The notes: generated by a model not told the origin, from the letters alone. A DNA stretch of 64,000 bases from Arthrobacter sp. TMP15 (GCF_039529835.1 NZ_CP154262.1:2914001-2978000); one strand, 5' to 3'; shown: positions 7,817 to 17,769, counted from the stretch's first letter. A program made the numbers and translations.

Positions 7817-9637
7817 CTACTTGACATATGACCACTTGGAAACACTGGCCCATGGACCAATCTCCAAGGGCGAGTATTCCACCCCTGCAACATGCTTACC
7901 GCTGGCGCTCAGAGTTGTGCGCTGGAACAGCGGCAACCCATAGCCCGCTTCAATGACAAGCTTGTCAATCTGCATTTTCAACGCGTTTTGTTTGGCTTCA
8001 TCCGGCTCCGCTGCTAGTTGCGCGGTGAGCTGGTCAACCACAGTATCTGAGAAGTGATTGAGGTTGGAGGCTGCTCCCGTCCGGAAAATTTGAGGCACTT
8101 GAACTGAGCCCGTGGAATTCCTGATCCAGCCGTAGAGCGCCACATCAAAGGCACCGTCCTTCAGCGCCGCCAGCCACTCCCCGGCGTTCCTGCCGGCGTC
8201 CGTAACTGTAAAGCCTGCCTCTGTGGCTGCGGCCGCAATGAGTGAATATTCCTGGAGCCGGGTGGGGTCATCCTTGTTGTACAGTATCCGCACCGTGGGC
8301 CGGGCGCCGTCGAGCAGTTCCTTAGCCTTTTCCATCCCAGGATTGACGGCTCCGGGAGTCTCCGGCGTGGCCTGCGCAAAGGCATTGATGCCACTACTAG
8401 CCACAGATTCCTTGTACGGAACATGCCCCGGATGGAACAAAAATGAGTTCAATAGTTGTGCATCTGCATTCAGCGGCTTAGCCACCAGTTCCAGGATCTC
8501 TTGTCGGGGAACGGTACGCAGGAAGGCCGTCCTAAAATCTGGAGGAGAGAGGACTCCTTGGAAGTTAAGCACCACTTGGTCAAAACCCAGTCCCTGGCCC
8601 TGTTGGATCTGGACGCCGGCAGATTTTAATCCGGCCAAAGTGTCCAGCCGTTCGCTCGTCACCGCTGGTGAAATAATGTCGGCTGTCTGTGCCTCGAGTG
8701 CCCCCAGTTGATTCGCCGGATCACTTTCATAGTGCACAGTCAAGGTATCAAGTTTGGGCTCTTCTCCCCACATGTAGTCTGCGTTGGGAGTAAGAACTAA
8801 TTCCTTCTGCGCGGTGATTGCCTTCACCAGGTAGGGGCCATTGGAGAGAGCCAACGAAGGGTCGGGCATACTCTTGGTGTCGAAGCCTGTGTTCCAAAAA
8901 TCGGCAACCTTGCGCAGAGTTGGGTTGGCAGGCCCGGGGTTGGCTGCATCGCCTTTAGATAAAAGTTGCATCAGGGCGCTCAGTGCCGGAGCATCCGCAA
9001 GCCCCGAACGGATGGCCACAACATGTGCCGGAACACTCACAGTTGTCCCCAGTGCGGTTTCCCAATCGGAAAAAGGAGTGGTGTATGTCAGTGTCAAGGA
9101 CATCCCATCGTCACCGATAACGGGGACTTCGGTCTGAGCAAGGCCTGTGTTATCTCCGGCTGTGTGGAAATATGCTGTGCCTGTTGTGACGGCAAAATTC
9201 TCATCCAAGGTTGCATCATTGAAATAGCCTGATTCCGCAGCCCACTCCAACAACAAGTCATCTGCGGTGACGGGCGCCCCATCAGACCACTGAACGCCAC
9301 TATTAATGGTGTATTTAATCGTCAGTGGCTGGTCCTTGATCTTCTCGTATTTACCAAACTTTTCATTCTTCACAATTTTCAGGTCAGTGCCCACATGATT
9401 GAATCCTGAGTGAGTGGCTGCTTCGATCCGAGTGTTGGTTGAAGTGCTGCCTGTGACGCTGCTGGCGTTAAATGAGGTGAATGGCGCACTCTCGAGAACA
9501 GTGACGTTTCCGCCGGGGGTAGGGGTTGGCGATGTTGTGGATTCGTTGGGTGGTGGCGGCGTGCTTGTGCATGCCGCCAGGGTGAGAGCCAGCGCCGCGG
9601 CCATGGCCAGTACTTTGGAAATGCGTCCGGGCCGCAT
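7817..9637 (-). CDS. ABC transporter substrate-binding lipoprotein, family 5 (second copy)
   Basis: 606-residue SBP_bac_5-like lipoprotein with signal peptide and lipobox LAAC (Cys23), then a Thr/Pro-rich linker. The motif SDGAPVTADDLLLEWA is typical of the family. It is unlike the 1966-3603 protein in detail and stands alone, with no permease or ATPase beside it, so it may serve transporters encoded elsewhere. GGAGGTGG immediately precedes the ATG. The C-terminus VSKWSYVK is characteristic of an actinobacterial subgroup. Confidence 0.88.
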   Translation of the reverse strand: MRPGRISKVLAMAAALALTLAACTSTPPPPNESTTSPTPTPGGNVTVLESAPFTSFNASSVTGSTSTNTRIEAATHSGFNHVGTDLKIVKNEKFGKYEKIKDQPLTIKYTINSGVQWSDGAPVTADDLLLEWAAESGYFNDATLDENFAVTTGTAYFHTAGDNTGLAQTEVPVIGDDGMSLTLTYTTPFSDWETALGTTVSVPAHVVAIRSGLADAPALSALMQLLSKGDAANPGPANPTLRKVADFWNTGFDTKSMPDPSLALSNGPYLVKAITAQKELVLTPNADYMWGEEPKLDTLTVHYESDPANQLGALEAQTADIISPAVTSERLDTLAGLKSAGVQIQQGQGLGFDQVVLNFQGVLSPPDFRTAFLRTVPRQEILELVAKPLNADAQLLNSFLFHPGHVPYKESVASSGINAFAQATPETPGAVNPGMEKAKELLDGARPTVRILYNKDDPTRLQEYSLIAAAATEAGFTVTDAGRNAGEWLAALKDGAFDVALYGWIRNSTGSVQVPQIFRTGAASNLNHFSDTVVDQLTAQLAAEPDEAKQNALKMQIDKLVIEAGYGLPLFQRTTLSASGKHVAGVEYSPLEIGPWASVSKWSYVK

Positions 9638-9860
9638 TCCACCTCCAAATTCTTCGCTTCAATGTTCATCCGAGATTCATTCGGCGATAACTTTCACGCC
9701 ATGCCCACCCGGGAATAGTCCTGCAAGATACAGTACCGCAGCCACCCGTTCGGCTCCTGGTAATGTTTCTTCTCCGATTGCACTATCCGCGATTCATGTT
9801 CATCAACCGTGCCCGTGAGGACTCTGTTCAGGACAGCCATAGAGGTGGCACAATGGCGCC

Positions 9861-10256
9861 ATGGCAATTCGAATCGAGACCTACTCCATTGACTCCATCT
9901 CACCGTCTGAGATCGCACGGTTCTGGGCTGAAGCGTTGGGTTGGCGGATTACCGAGGACGACGGCGATGAAGTCGCCTTGCAGCCCCCTGCCGACAGTCC
10001 CGAGGCTGGAGTCATTCCAGACCTCTTATTCCTCCGGGTACCAGAGCGAAAGTCTATAAAGAATCGCTTCCATCTTGATCTACGCTCGGATGATCAGCCT
10101 GCCGAAGTAGCGCGCCTGGAAGCGCTGGGTGCCACCAGGGTTGAGGTGGGTCAGGGAAGTGAGGTGTCGTGGGTAGTGTTGGCAGATCCGGAAGGCAACG
10201 AATTTTGCGTGCTCAGCACTCACGCTTCTTCTGCTCACACCCCCAGCAACACCTAG
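9861..10256 (+). CDS. VOC family (glyoxalase-like) protein
   Basis: 131-residue single-domain protein of the vicinal oxygen chelate superfamily. The N-terminal half contains SISPSEIARFWAEALGWRI, and the C-terminal half ends in the usual VLADPEGNEFCVL. Such proteins are metal-dependent lyases, isomerases or dioxygenases, or resistance proteins. The substrate cannot be assigned. The stop overlaps the convergent membrane-protein gene by 4 nt. Confidence 0.88.
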   Translation: MAIRIETYSIDSISPSEIARFWAEALGWRITEDDGDEVALQPPADSPEAGVIPDLLFLRVPERKSIKNRFHLDLRSDDQPAEVARLEALGATRVEVGQGSEVSWVVLADPEGNEFCVLSTHASSAHTPSNT

Positions 10257-10861
10257 GGCGCCTTAGCTACCTTGTCGTTTCCTGGCTGATCTGTGCGCAA
10301 TAATGGCAAAAAAGCGATGGCAAATCCGGCGGTGAGAGAACCCAACCCACCCAGTGCCATATCGGCGATTGTGTCCCCGTAAGCGGTGTAGATTTCATCG
10401 CTGATGTAGGCACGGCCCAGCCATTCCACCATCTCCCAGACGGCACTCAAAGCGAGTCCTATGGTTAATGTGAGGATGACCCCCGACGTTCTCGAGTTTC
10501 TTCCTCCCCGCAGTAGAGGAACGATCTGCAGGTTTGCCAGCACAAGATAAGCCCCCGCTGCAACAACGCCGGTGCACACGAAATGCACTGCCAGGTCCCA
10601 CCAGCTAATTCTTGTGTAGAGATCAAAAACGTTGCTCCACGCAGCAATAAGTACCGTGCCCGCAAATAGCAGGTCCGCCCACGCCCGCATCCCGACAAAT
10701 CGTGGAAAATAAAGTCCCGGCAACGCAAACGCAACTATGGCTGCATCGGTGAGGTCAAAGAATATTGCGGCTAAGACTACGCTCACTGTTCCCACTGCCC
10801 GCAGAACATCTGCACCGAGCTCCACTGGGCCACATGCCGCGCGGAGAAAGTTCTCTATCAC
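10253..10861 (-). CDS. Integral membrane protein, DUF2238/YjdF-like
   Basis: 202 residues with about five to six membrane helices. The conserved-looking WWDLAVHFVCTG and SAVWEMVEWLGR segments, followed by DTIADMALGG, resemble the DUF2238 (YjdF) membrane family. The family call is by pattern and is moderate. It starts with GTG overlapping the stop of the EEP-family gene (GTGA), so it is the third gene of a GT2-EEP-membrane protein operon. Confidence 0.8.
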   Translation of the reverse strand: MIENFLRAACGPVELGADVLRAVGTVSVVLAAIFFDLTDAAIVAFALPGLYFPRFVGMRAWADLLFAGTVLIAAWSNVFDLYTRISWWDLAVHFVCTGVVAAGAYLVLANLQIVPLLRGGRNSRTSGVILTLTIGLALSAVWEMVEWLGRAYISDEIYTAYGDTIADMALGGLGSLTAGFAIAFLPLLRTDQPGNDKVAKAP

Positions 10862-11742
10862 GGGCTGTTATTGTGCTCGGGGAGCGCAAGCACCGTTTGA
10901 ACAGGTAGGTGATCTGATGCCCATGCTCCTCTATATTGCTGTGTGTTGATTGCCACACGCTCTACACGGAAAACTGGTGAGGCAAAAATCCAGTCGATGC
11001 GTTTGCCGCCGCTGCGGGGAGCTTTGTAGTTGGCAAAAGTGCCCCATTCCTCAGTTTCACGACTATGCGCGTTCACCCATGTTTCCACCACCAGATCATC
11101 TTGAAACAGGTCACACAACACGCTGCTACCAGCTGGTGCATTCATGTCCCCAGTCAATACCGCGGGCAACTCGCTGTCGGCAATGATCCGACGAATGGCT
11201 TGAACGGACCGCAAACGTGAATGACCGGACAGGTGATCAAGATGAGTATTAAGGACCATGAAGCGTCGAGCGCTCGCACGATCCACGAACGCAGCTGACA
11301 CCAGAATTCGTGGGATGACGTTACCCCACGATACTGAACCGGGTCGTGTTGGCCGATCAGAAAGCGCGGTCTGTATCCAGTCGATTAGATCGAGTCTTTG
11401 CGTGTCAAAATATATTGGACATCCCTCACCCCTACCGTCAGCATTTCTCCCCCGACCAACCCATGCATAGTTGGCCCCCAAAGAATCGCCAATGAACTGC
11501 GCTTGATCCGCAAGCGCCTCCTGTACACCCAAGAGCGTAGGGCGTTCAGCACTCAGCAATGCTTTGAGTGCAGGCGCTCGGCGGTCCCATCGATCCGCGG
11601 GCCGAGGAATCAGGTGAGGGATCCGTCGTCGAACATTCCAACTCATAACGTGCAGCGACGGCGCCTCCACGTATCCAACGAGGTTACTCCTGCGTGCGGG
11701 TGGCGGCTCCGGGGGACCGACCTGGGAATTCTCAGTGTTCAT
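10858..11742 (-). CDS. Endonuclease/exonuclease/phosphatase (EEP) family protein
   Basis: 294 residues with all EEP signature blocks in order: MSWNVRR, VQEAL, NTHLDHLSGHSR, GDMNAP, RIDWIF and SDHLPV. These supply the metal ligands and the catalytic His and Asp of DNase I-like hydrolases. There is no signal peptide, so it probably acts in the cytoplasm on a nucleic acid, phosphoinositide or other phosphodiester. It overlaps the upstream glycosyltransferase gene by 11 nt and the downstream membrane protein by 4 nt, indicating one operon. Confidence 0.9.
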   Translation of the reverse strand: MNTENSQVGPPEPPPARRSNLVGYVEAPSLHVMSWNVRRRIPHLIPRPADRWDRRAPALKALLSAERPTLLGVQEALADQAQFIGDSLGANYAWVGRGRNADGRGEGCPIYFDTQRLDLIDWIQTALSDRPTRPGSVSWGNVIPRILVSAAFVDRASARRFMVLNTHLDHLSGHSRLRSVQAIRRIIADSELPAVLTGDMNAPAGSSVLCDLFQDDLVVETWVNAHSRETEEWGTFANYKAPRSGGKRIDWIFASPVFRVERVAINTQQYRGAWASDHLPVQTVLALPEHNNSP

Positions 11743-12541
11743 GGGTTAGTCCCAGTGAGGCCAGCCGGCTCCGGCACTGAAGCGTAACCATCCTGAACCA
11801 ACGATGGGGCGGAAAGTCCCTGGGCCAATGGACCGTTACGGTGCGAAAGCCACGGTAGGTACGTCGGCGGAACGAGCTCATACTCCTGAACGGACGCATG
11901 GACATACCCATCGCCTCAGACTTAAGGTACTGAACGTGGTGACGCTCACCGATGTGGAACGAAAGATCAAGGTCGTCGTGTAATTCGGGGTCGTCACGAT
12001 GCACGGACGTTCGAACCGACTGCCAAACCTCACGACGCATTGCGAAATTGGATCCAAACAAGGGCCTATGTCCTAACGCTGGAGCCGTCATTAGGGTGTA
12101 AATAGAAAGATAAATCGCAGACAGCGGCACTCTTATAGCGGCCGGACCGTCGATGAATCTGGCGGGACCGGTGAGGACTGAGACATCAGTGTGATGTGCG
12201 AAGTAATTCACACTGCTGGCGATCCATGATTCTGGTGGCACACAATCTGCGTCCAGCCGGAAGATCAGGTCACCGGTTGCAAAGTCGTAGCCCCGTGAAC
12301 TTGCCGCAGGTATGCCGGGCTCAGGACAGTAAATCACGGTCGCCCCGGCAACCTCAGCCGTACGGACCGAGTCATCTGATGAGCCATTGTCCACCACGAT
12401 TATCTCATCAGCAGGTCTGGTTTGCGCCCCTAGGGCTCGCAAGCATCTGCCTAGGACAGCGCTGTCATTCTTAACAGGGATGACCACTGAAACCACGGCT
12501 CGCTGCGGACTTGGGGGCATGCTTTGATTCTCAGTATGCAT
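11732..12541 (-). CDS. Glycosyltransferase family 2
   Basis: 269-residue GT-A fold protein. The first block is VSVVIPVKNDSAVLGRCLRAL, followed by EIIVVDNGSSDDS and the metal-binding FRLDADCVP (DxD-like DAD). It is a predicted nucleotide-sugar-dependent transferase for a cell-surface glycan or glycolipid. The acceptor is unknown. AGGAG lies 5 nt before the ATG. It is the first gene of a three-gene operon with an EEP hydrolase and a membrane protein. Confidence 0.9.
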   Translation of the reverse strand: MHTENQSMPPSPQRAVVSVVIPVKNDSAVLGRCLRALGAQTRPADEIIVVDNGSSDDSVRTAEVAGATVIYCPEPGIPAASSRGYDFATGDLIFRLDADCVPPESWIASSVNYFAHHTDVSVLTGPARFIDGPAAIRVPLSAIYLSIYTLMTAPALGHRPLFGSNFAMRREVWQSVRTSVHRDDPELHDDLDLSFHIGERHHVQYLKSEAMGMSMRPFRSMSSFRRRTYRGFRTVTVHWPRDFPPHRWFRMVTLQCRSRLASLGLTHEH

Positions 12542-12795
12542 GTTGGCTCCTGTCCGGCGCTCTGCTCATCCTAGATTAGCTGCTCGCCCACGGTATGGGA
12601 CAGCTAACTGCGGCTCATCAATAGATGGCTCACCAACAAATCGGGAGGAATGGCAAGCTTTCTGTGTTGAAACTGAGCTGGAATAAGGGCAGGCCACCGT
12701 TATCCTAGTACTGACAGCGATACAGCAGTGCATCGCCCTTAGCACTAAGCTCCAAAACGGAGTTAGTACAACTACTTGGCAACTGGAGGCCTAAA

Positions 12796-13557
12796 TTGGA
12801 GTCCTATCCATATGCAATTGACCGGCGTCCCCCTCCTCTAGGTAGCGCCGCCATTTTGCGACAGCGGTGGAGTGATGTCAGCTTTTTGCATTGGAAAGTT
12901 GATCCAAAACTGGTCGAAGATTATATGCCCGCAGGATGCACTCCTGATGTGATAAATGGAAGTACGTGGGTGGGGCTTATCGGGTTCCAAATGTCAAAGA
13001 GTTCATTCTTTGGCAGTCCGAGTATCCCGTGGCTTGGGAACTTTCCTGAAGTGAACGTTCGTTTGTACTCGATCGACGAGCTCGGCCATCGAGGGGTTGT
13101 TTTTCTCAGCCTTGAAGCATCACACGTGATCCCAGTGCTCATAGCTCGAATGGCGTTCGGTCTGAAGTATCAGTGGGCGGCAATGAAATTGGAACAACGC
13201 GATGGCATGGTTGCCTACTTGACAAGACGCCATGGCCAACCCGACGCCTCATCACACATGATCGTGCAGCCAAGTCACGATGTAGCAGCAAATGCTGCAA
13301 TCGCCCTTGACCCGGTATCAACCTTTTTGACGTCGCGGTGGGGGTTCCATGAGAGGCACTTGGGCCATACCATCTACTGCCGGAACCATCACCAGTCCTG
13401 GCCACTCCAGCACGCCAAGCTTGTGCACCTTGACGATGGACTCCTGGCCGCAGCAGGTTTCAAAGGGCTAGCTGATCGGGCCCCCGATTCCGTGCTTTAT
13501 GCCACGGAAGTGACAACTGTGTTCGCTTCTCCGCAGCAACGCAATAGAGTCCGTTAG
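12796..13557 (+). CDS. DUF2071 (YqjF-like) family protein
   Basis: 253 residues with DUF2071 features: QRWSDVSFLHWKVDPKLVEDYMP near the N-terminus, STWVGLIGFQM, and NVRLYSIDELGHRGVVFLSLEA. The fold is acetoacetate-decarboxylase-like and the function is unknown. The start is TTG, supported by GGAGG 6 nt upstream. The stop is followed by a short GTTAGTCC duplication, and the convergent oxidoreductase gene ends 17 nt away. Confidence 0.87.
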   Translation: MESYPYAIDRRPPPLGSAAILRQRWSDVSFLHWKVDPKLVEDYMPAGCTPDVINGSTWVGLIGFQMSKSSFFGSPSIPWLGNFPEVNVRLYSIDELGHRGVVFLSLEASHVIPVLIARMAFGLKYQWAAMKLEQRDGMVAYLTRRHGQPDASSHMIVQPSHDVAANAAIALDPVSTFLTSRWGFHERHLGHTIYCRNHHQSWPLQHAKLVHLDDGLLAAAGFKGLADRAPDSVLYATEVTTVFASPQQRNRVR

Positions 13558-13574
13558 TCCGTTAGTCCTGGCGA

Positions 13575-14831
13575 TCAACGGCGCAAGTAGTCCGTTACGG
13601 TTTGTCCCGCACAGTCTCCGGAAGTCAGTGCACCTTGAATGGATCCTGCGCTGCGGTGGTCCCCTGTCACAAGAGTCCTCTCCCCCGCCCAGATTGGACT
13701 GTTGTTTTGAAATGGTGGCGGATGCAGTGGGAGTGCGTGTGGCACCACATCGTGGCGCAGGATCTCCCAATCCTTGGTGGAGGTCTGGTAAAGGCGTTCA
13801 AGGTCACGACGGACGTCGGCTTCGGAGGCGAGGCCGTCAGGACGATCCAGCAAAGTTGTTGCCTCGATGAGATGCTCACCGGCGGGCGCGTAAGAGGGTG
13901 CAGCATCGGAGACCACGGCGGTGTGCCAGATCGGTCCAGCAGGACCGCCACCTGGGCGGCTCGCATCCAACATCAAGAACGGGCTTTTTCGCGGTCGATC
14001 CGGCGCTCGGAACCACCAAGTGGTTAGCCCACGGGTGAGAGTCGCAGACAAATTTGTAAACTTAGGGACATCCTGAGGGCCAACTGCCAGAACGGCAACT
14101 CGTGCACGGATTATCCCGTTGTCTGTCCTGACTTGAATGCCGTCTGGTATCTCCTGCAGTTCCCTGGCTGCGCAGTTCAATAGAACGGAATTCTGGAGCG
14201 AAGACGCCATCTGTTCTGGTAGGGCCCTCATCCCTTGACGCGGAAGACCGGGAGTACCAAGGGCAAAGAAGCGCATCAGCACTCGTGAGTAGTTCGCGGA
14301 GGTCTCTCCTGAGCTATCAGCAAGCACTCCAGCGAGAAAAGTATCAAGTACATCACGCCTTAGTGGTCCGGCAACGCCCGCGCCGTCTAGTGACTCACTA
14401 AGTGTTTGATCGCGCCAGGAGCGGTAGGCAATTGAGGGACGCAACAGGGTCGGCACAAACCATCGAGTGAGGTTAACTAGTTCAGATATTGAGGTGAGCT
14501 CGCTGCGCAGTGTGGCAAGAGCGTGTGTGGGATGGTAGATCGGATGAGCAAGGGTGGTGGTCTTTTCACCGACTCGAACCACAACGCCAACACCAAATTT
14601 CTGGAGTTTCAGTGCTGGCACATTGATCCATTGGCGCACCGCAGGGTATGCCGGATTTAGCAGCTGAAACCCCCTATCACACAGAAATCCATCGATCTGA
14701 TCAGTCTGAACCCGGCCACCAACGGCACTTCCAGCCTCAAGAACAATGACCTTGTGACCGTTGCGTTGTGCCCTACGTGCGCATTGCAGACCAGCTAGTC
14801 CTGCTCCAATGACGATGACATCGGCTTCCAT
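13575..14831 (-). CDS. FAD-dependent oxidoreductase (amine oxidase / phytoene desaturase-like)
   Basis: 418 residues. The N-terminal Rossmann motif is VIVIGAGLAGLQCARRAQ, followed by VLEAGSAVGGRVQTD, the usual FAD-binding pair of the flavin amine oxidase/phytoene desaturase superfamily. The C-terminus has the second FAD-binding region (TLVTGDHRSAGSIQGALTSG). The substrate is not predictable. It is convergent with the DUF2071 gene. Confidence 0.9.
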   Translation of the reverse strand: MEADVIVIGAGLAGLQCARRAQRNGHKVIVLEAGSAVGGRVQTDQIDGFLCDRGFQLLNPAYPAVRQWINVPALKLQKFGVGVVVRVGEKTTTLAHPIYHPTHALATLRSELTSISELVNLTRWFVPTLLRPSIAYRSWRDQTLSESLDGAGVAGPLRRDVLDTFLAGVLADSSGETSANYSRVLMRFFALGTPGLPRQGMRALPEQMASSLQNSVLLNCAARELQEIPDGIQVRTDNGIIRARVAVLAVGPQDVPKFTNLSATLTRGLTTWWFRAPDRPRKSPFLMLDASRPGGGPAGPIWHTAVVSDAAPSYAPAGEHLIEATTLLDRPDGLASEADVRRDLERLYQTSTKDWEILRHDVVPHALPLHPPPFQNNSPIWAGERTLVTGDHRSAGSIQGALTSGDCAGQTVTDYLRR

Positions 14832-14967
14832 GGGGCTCCGTCCAGTTTCGCTTCAGTCTAGCGTTGGCCGGGCTTTCGGTAGGTAGTTCCCCGAAATACT
14901 CGTTCCATCTGCACGCGAATGGTGCTGGCATTCTCGAATCACGAGTCGCTAGAAGTATCTTTAGCGT

Positions 14968-15162
14968 ATGCCTCTGTTGTTTTACATTGCCGCGATTCCA
15001 TTGTTGCTTTCGGCAATCGTGATGTTCTACGTTGGGTACCTATACCGCGGGTTCGAAAAGTTGCACCGACCTTCGCCTTCGCGTATCAGCACATGGATCT
15101 GGATGACACTCGCCGTGGTGCTCGCTCTTATGGGAATCACTCTCACGCAACTCTCAAAATAG
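14968..15162 (+). CDS. Small two-helix membrane protein
   Basis: 64 residues with two clear membrane helices (residues 4-24 and 44-60) separated by a basic loop. No strong ribosome binding site is visible, so the call rests on the hydrophobic pattern and the stop-free frame. It lies 45 nt before another membrane protein on the same strand. The family is unknown. Confidence 0.5.
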   Translation: MPLLFYIAAIPLLLSAIVMFYVGYLYRGFEKLHRPSPSRISTWIWMTLAVVLALMGITLTQLSK

Positions 15163-15207
15163 CGCGCACTAAAACCGTCCCATCGGCTTAGTTGCTAGAT
15201 TTGCGCT

Positions 15208-15861
15208 GTGTGGAGGCTCCCGGCTAGCTTGAGCAGGGTGACATTAGACGCGATTTTTGCCATCTCCCTGCCTTTCCTCCTCATTGGGGGTATCACGACC
15301 GTGACATGGCTGTTTGTTAGACGCCGGCACCAGCGTGAACGTGAGCAGGGAACCTACCGTCCGCCGTTGCTACTTAGAATCACTGGTGTCTTCACTGTCT
15401 TTGTTGGCGCAATTTTCCTCCCAATCGGTATTACACAGATCATGGTTGCGTTATCAGCCGGTTCCCCGATTACGGATGACTTCGTGGCCCAGGCTGTCAT
15501 CGGTGTTGTGTTTCTGCTTGTGGGACTCTTCTTGTGGCTTAAAAATTCCACCCGCCTGACCCTGGGCTCTGAAGGACTGAGCTACTGCAAGTACCTTGTC
15601 GTCAAGGGGACAATGAACTATGGAGATATTGAATCGGTTGTGACTAGCAAACTGACTCAAGTAACTACCATCACATTGCGTGACATTCAGGGCAAAAAAC
15701 TGGATATGCCTGCGGGATCCGTGGATTGGAGCCGGCTGATCGAATGGGCCCTGACGAACTCCCGCTCCGACATCTCCGGAATATTCTCGGTAAGCCCCCA
15801 CATGGAAGTTACGAAAAGTTCAAGCGAGAACTCCAAGTACAGCCCTGAGTGGAAGCAGTGA
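15208..15861 (+). CDS. Membrane protein with a PH-like cytoplasmic domain
   Basis: 217 residues. There are helices at about residues 14-34, 55-77 and 90-110, then a soluble part (LTLGSEGLSYCKYLVVKGTMNYGDIESVV) that looks like the strand pattern of bacterial PH-like domains. The start is GTG at 15208. Function unknown. It may form a unit with the preceding small membrane protein. Confidence 0.7.
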   Translation: MWRLPASLSRVTLDAIFAISLPFLLIGGITTVTWLFVRRRHQREREQGTYRPPLLLRITGVFTVFVGAIFLPIGITQIMVALSAGSPITDDFVAQAVIGVVFLLVGLFLWLKNSTRLTLGSEGLSYCKYLVVKGTMNYGDIESVVTSKLTQVTTITLRDIQGKKLDMPAGSVDWSRLIEWALTNSRSDISGIFSVSPHMEVTKSSSENSKYSPEWKQ

Positions 15862-15938
15862 GACGATCAATGTGAACCAGTGCGTGTGGCACGCACCTGC
15901 TCCTGAGTGCTCCCAACTAGGGTAGTTTTACTCGGATG

Positions 15939-16334
15939 TCACGGCCGGGAATCCCTGGCCACAAGTTCGATCTCCACAGCCGCCCCCAGCGGCAGACCTG
16001 CCGCCGCGATCGTTGTTCTTGCCGGATACGGTTCGGAGAAAACTTCACCGTAGATCGCGTTCATAGCGCTGAAGTCATCGAGGGTGGTCAGGTACACGTT
16101 GACCTTCAGCACTGCGTCGAAGTTCGAGTCCGCAGCTGCTAACACTGTCCCCAGATTCGCAAACACCTGCCGAGTCTGCACTTCGATCCCACCAGCCACA
16201 ATCTCTCTCGTTTGCGGGTCAATCGGAGTTTGGCCGGAGAGGAACAGCAGGCCTCCGTGGCGAACTGCATGGGAGTACGGTCCCACAGCGGCTGGCGCTC
16301 CGGGAGCATGAATAGAATTACGCTTCATTTGCAT
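15939..16334 (-). CDS. RidA family (YjgF/UK114) enamine/imine deaminase
   Basis: 131 residues. It shows PGAPAAVGPYSHAVRHGGLLFLSGQ near the start and PYPARTTIAAAGLPLGAAVEIE at the end, which contains the conserved Arg and Glu of the trimeric active site. RidA hydrolyses reactive enamine/imine intermediates released by PLP enzymes such as threonine dehydratase. It stands alone on its strand. Confidence 0.93.
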   Translation of the reverse strand: MQMKRNSIHAPGAPAAVGPYSHAVRHGGLLFLSGQTPIDPQTREIVAGGIEVQTRQVFANLGTVLAAADSNFDAVLKVNVYLTTLDDFSAMNAIYGEVFSEPYPARTTIAAAGLPLGAAVEIELVARDSRP

Positions 16335-16497
16335 AATCTAGAACCTACCTTTTTACCTAAAACAAACCCACCCAAATGTTGTTTAAAGTTGAGATATACG
16401 CGTTAACAGCTAATGAATGGGATCAACTGCTCATATTACGCCAGCGCGAATTGTGCCAGCACGAACCGCGCGACGCCCTTGTGGCTAGGCTGGTTAG

Positions 16498-17190
16498 ATG
16501 ACAACAGTAATTCTCGTGCGGCACGGCCGCACCACAGCCAATGCCACTGGACTGCTGGCTGGCCGGACGGCGGGCGTCGATCTGGACCAGGTCGGGCGCG
16601 ACCAAGCGGCTTTGACAGGAGAACGGCTCGCGGCCGTGCCCCTAGTCGGGGTGGTTTCAAGCCCTCTTGAGCGTTGCCAGCAGACAACTCAGCTCATCCT
16701 CGATCGCCAAGCTGGCAAGCCGAATACGCTGATCGATCCGGCTCTCATCGAGTGCGACTACGGCCAATGGCAGGGCCGCACATTGTGTGATCTCGCGACC
16801 GAGGATCTGTGGCCAGTGGTGCAGTCGCAACCGTCCGCCGTCGTCTTTCCCGGGGGTGAATCGATGGCCGGGATGCAGGCTCGGTCTGTGGCAGCAATTC
16901 GACGCCATGACGCAGCCTTCGAAGCCGAGTTCGGGCCGGAGGCCGTATGGGTTGTTGTCAGTCATGGTGACATCATCAAGTCAATCCTCGCCGATGCGTT
17001 CGGCATGCACCTTGACCTGTTCCAGCGGATTAACGTTGGCCCTGCCTCTGTATCGATCGTGCATTACGGCGTTGATCGGCCGAGCGTCTACGCGACGAAC
17101 ACCACAGCAGGCGATCTATCGTGGCTTTCAAACAAAATTCTGGGTGGTGATGCGCCGGTGGGTGGCGGTGCAGGTCAAAAGGCGCCGTGA
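16498..17190 (+). CDS. MSMEG_4193-type histidine phosphatase
   Basis: 230-residue member of the histidine phosphatase (phosphoglycerate mutase-like) superfamily. The nucleophile motif is LVRHGRT (residues 6-12), and the second catalytic His lies in VVSHGDIIKS. The ECDYGQWQGRTL block matches the family. It heads the conserved actinobacterial trio with DUF3090 and a SCO1664-type protein. The physiological substrate of this group is not established. Confidence 0.9.
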   Translation: MTTVILVRHGRTTANATGLLAGRTAGVDLDQVGRDQAALTGERLAAVPLVGVVSSPLERCQQTTQLILDRQAGKPNTLIDPALIECDYGQWQGRTLCDLATEDLWPVVQSQPSAVVFPGGESMAGMQARSVAAIRRHDAAFEAEFGPEAVWVVVSHGDIIKSILADAFGMHLDLFQRINVGPASVSIVHYGVDRPSVYATNTTAGDLSWLSNKILGGDAPVGGGAGQKAP

Positions 17191-17214
17191 AGCAAATGTG
17201 CCTAGACTACACAT

Positions 17215-17769
17215 ATGTCTACACATATCCACGAGTTTGACTGGCCGGATCGGGTCGTCGTTGGCACCATTGGCGTTCCGGGAACACGTACCTTTTATCT
17301 GCAGGTGCGCGCAGGGAAGCAGATTCTCAGTATTGCCCTTGAGAAGCAGCAGGCCGCTCTGCTCGCAGAGAAGATCGAGGAAATTCTTGATCAGCTCATC
17401 ACTTTGGAGGGTAACCCCTTCAGTGTTCCCACGAGCACTCCCATTGAACTTGTTGACAATGACCAACTCGAAGCCGTCGATGAGCAGTTTCGCACCGGGG
17501 CCATGAGCTTAGGGTGGGACCCCACCACAGCCCAGGTTGTCATTGAAGCCCACCCCATCACCACTGTCGAGGCTGATGACAACGACGAATGGCTTGAAGA
17601 AGACGCCGCCAACGAGCCAGAAATGCTGCTGGTGCGCATGCCAGTCGGTACCGCCCGCGCCTTCGCCATGCGCACCCATGAGATCGTGGGCGCAGGGCGT
17701 CCCACGTGCCCACTCTGCGGGTACCCAATGGACGCCGACGGGCACCTCTGCCTCCCTCCCGAGGCCTGA
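17215..17769 (+). CDS. DUF3090 family protein
   Basis: 184 residues. It has FDWPDRVVVGTIGVPGTRTFYLQ at the start and a C-terminal zinc-knuckle-like CPLCGYPMDADGHLC, both diagnostic of DUF3090. Function unknown. It lies 24 nt after the phosphatase and its TGA overlaps the ATG of the next gene (TGATG), so the trio is translationally coupled. Confidence 0.92.
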   Translation: MSTHIHEFDWPDRVVVGTIGVPGTRTFYLQVRAGKQILSIALEKQQAALLAEKIEEILDQLITLEGNPFSVPTSTPIELVDNDQLEAVDEQFRTGAMSLGWDPTTAQVVIEAHPITTVEADDNDEWLEEDAANEPEMLLVRMPVGTARAFAMRTHEIVGAGRPTCPLCGYPMDADGHLCLPPEA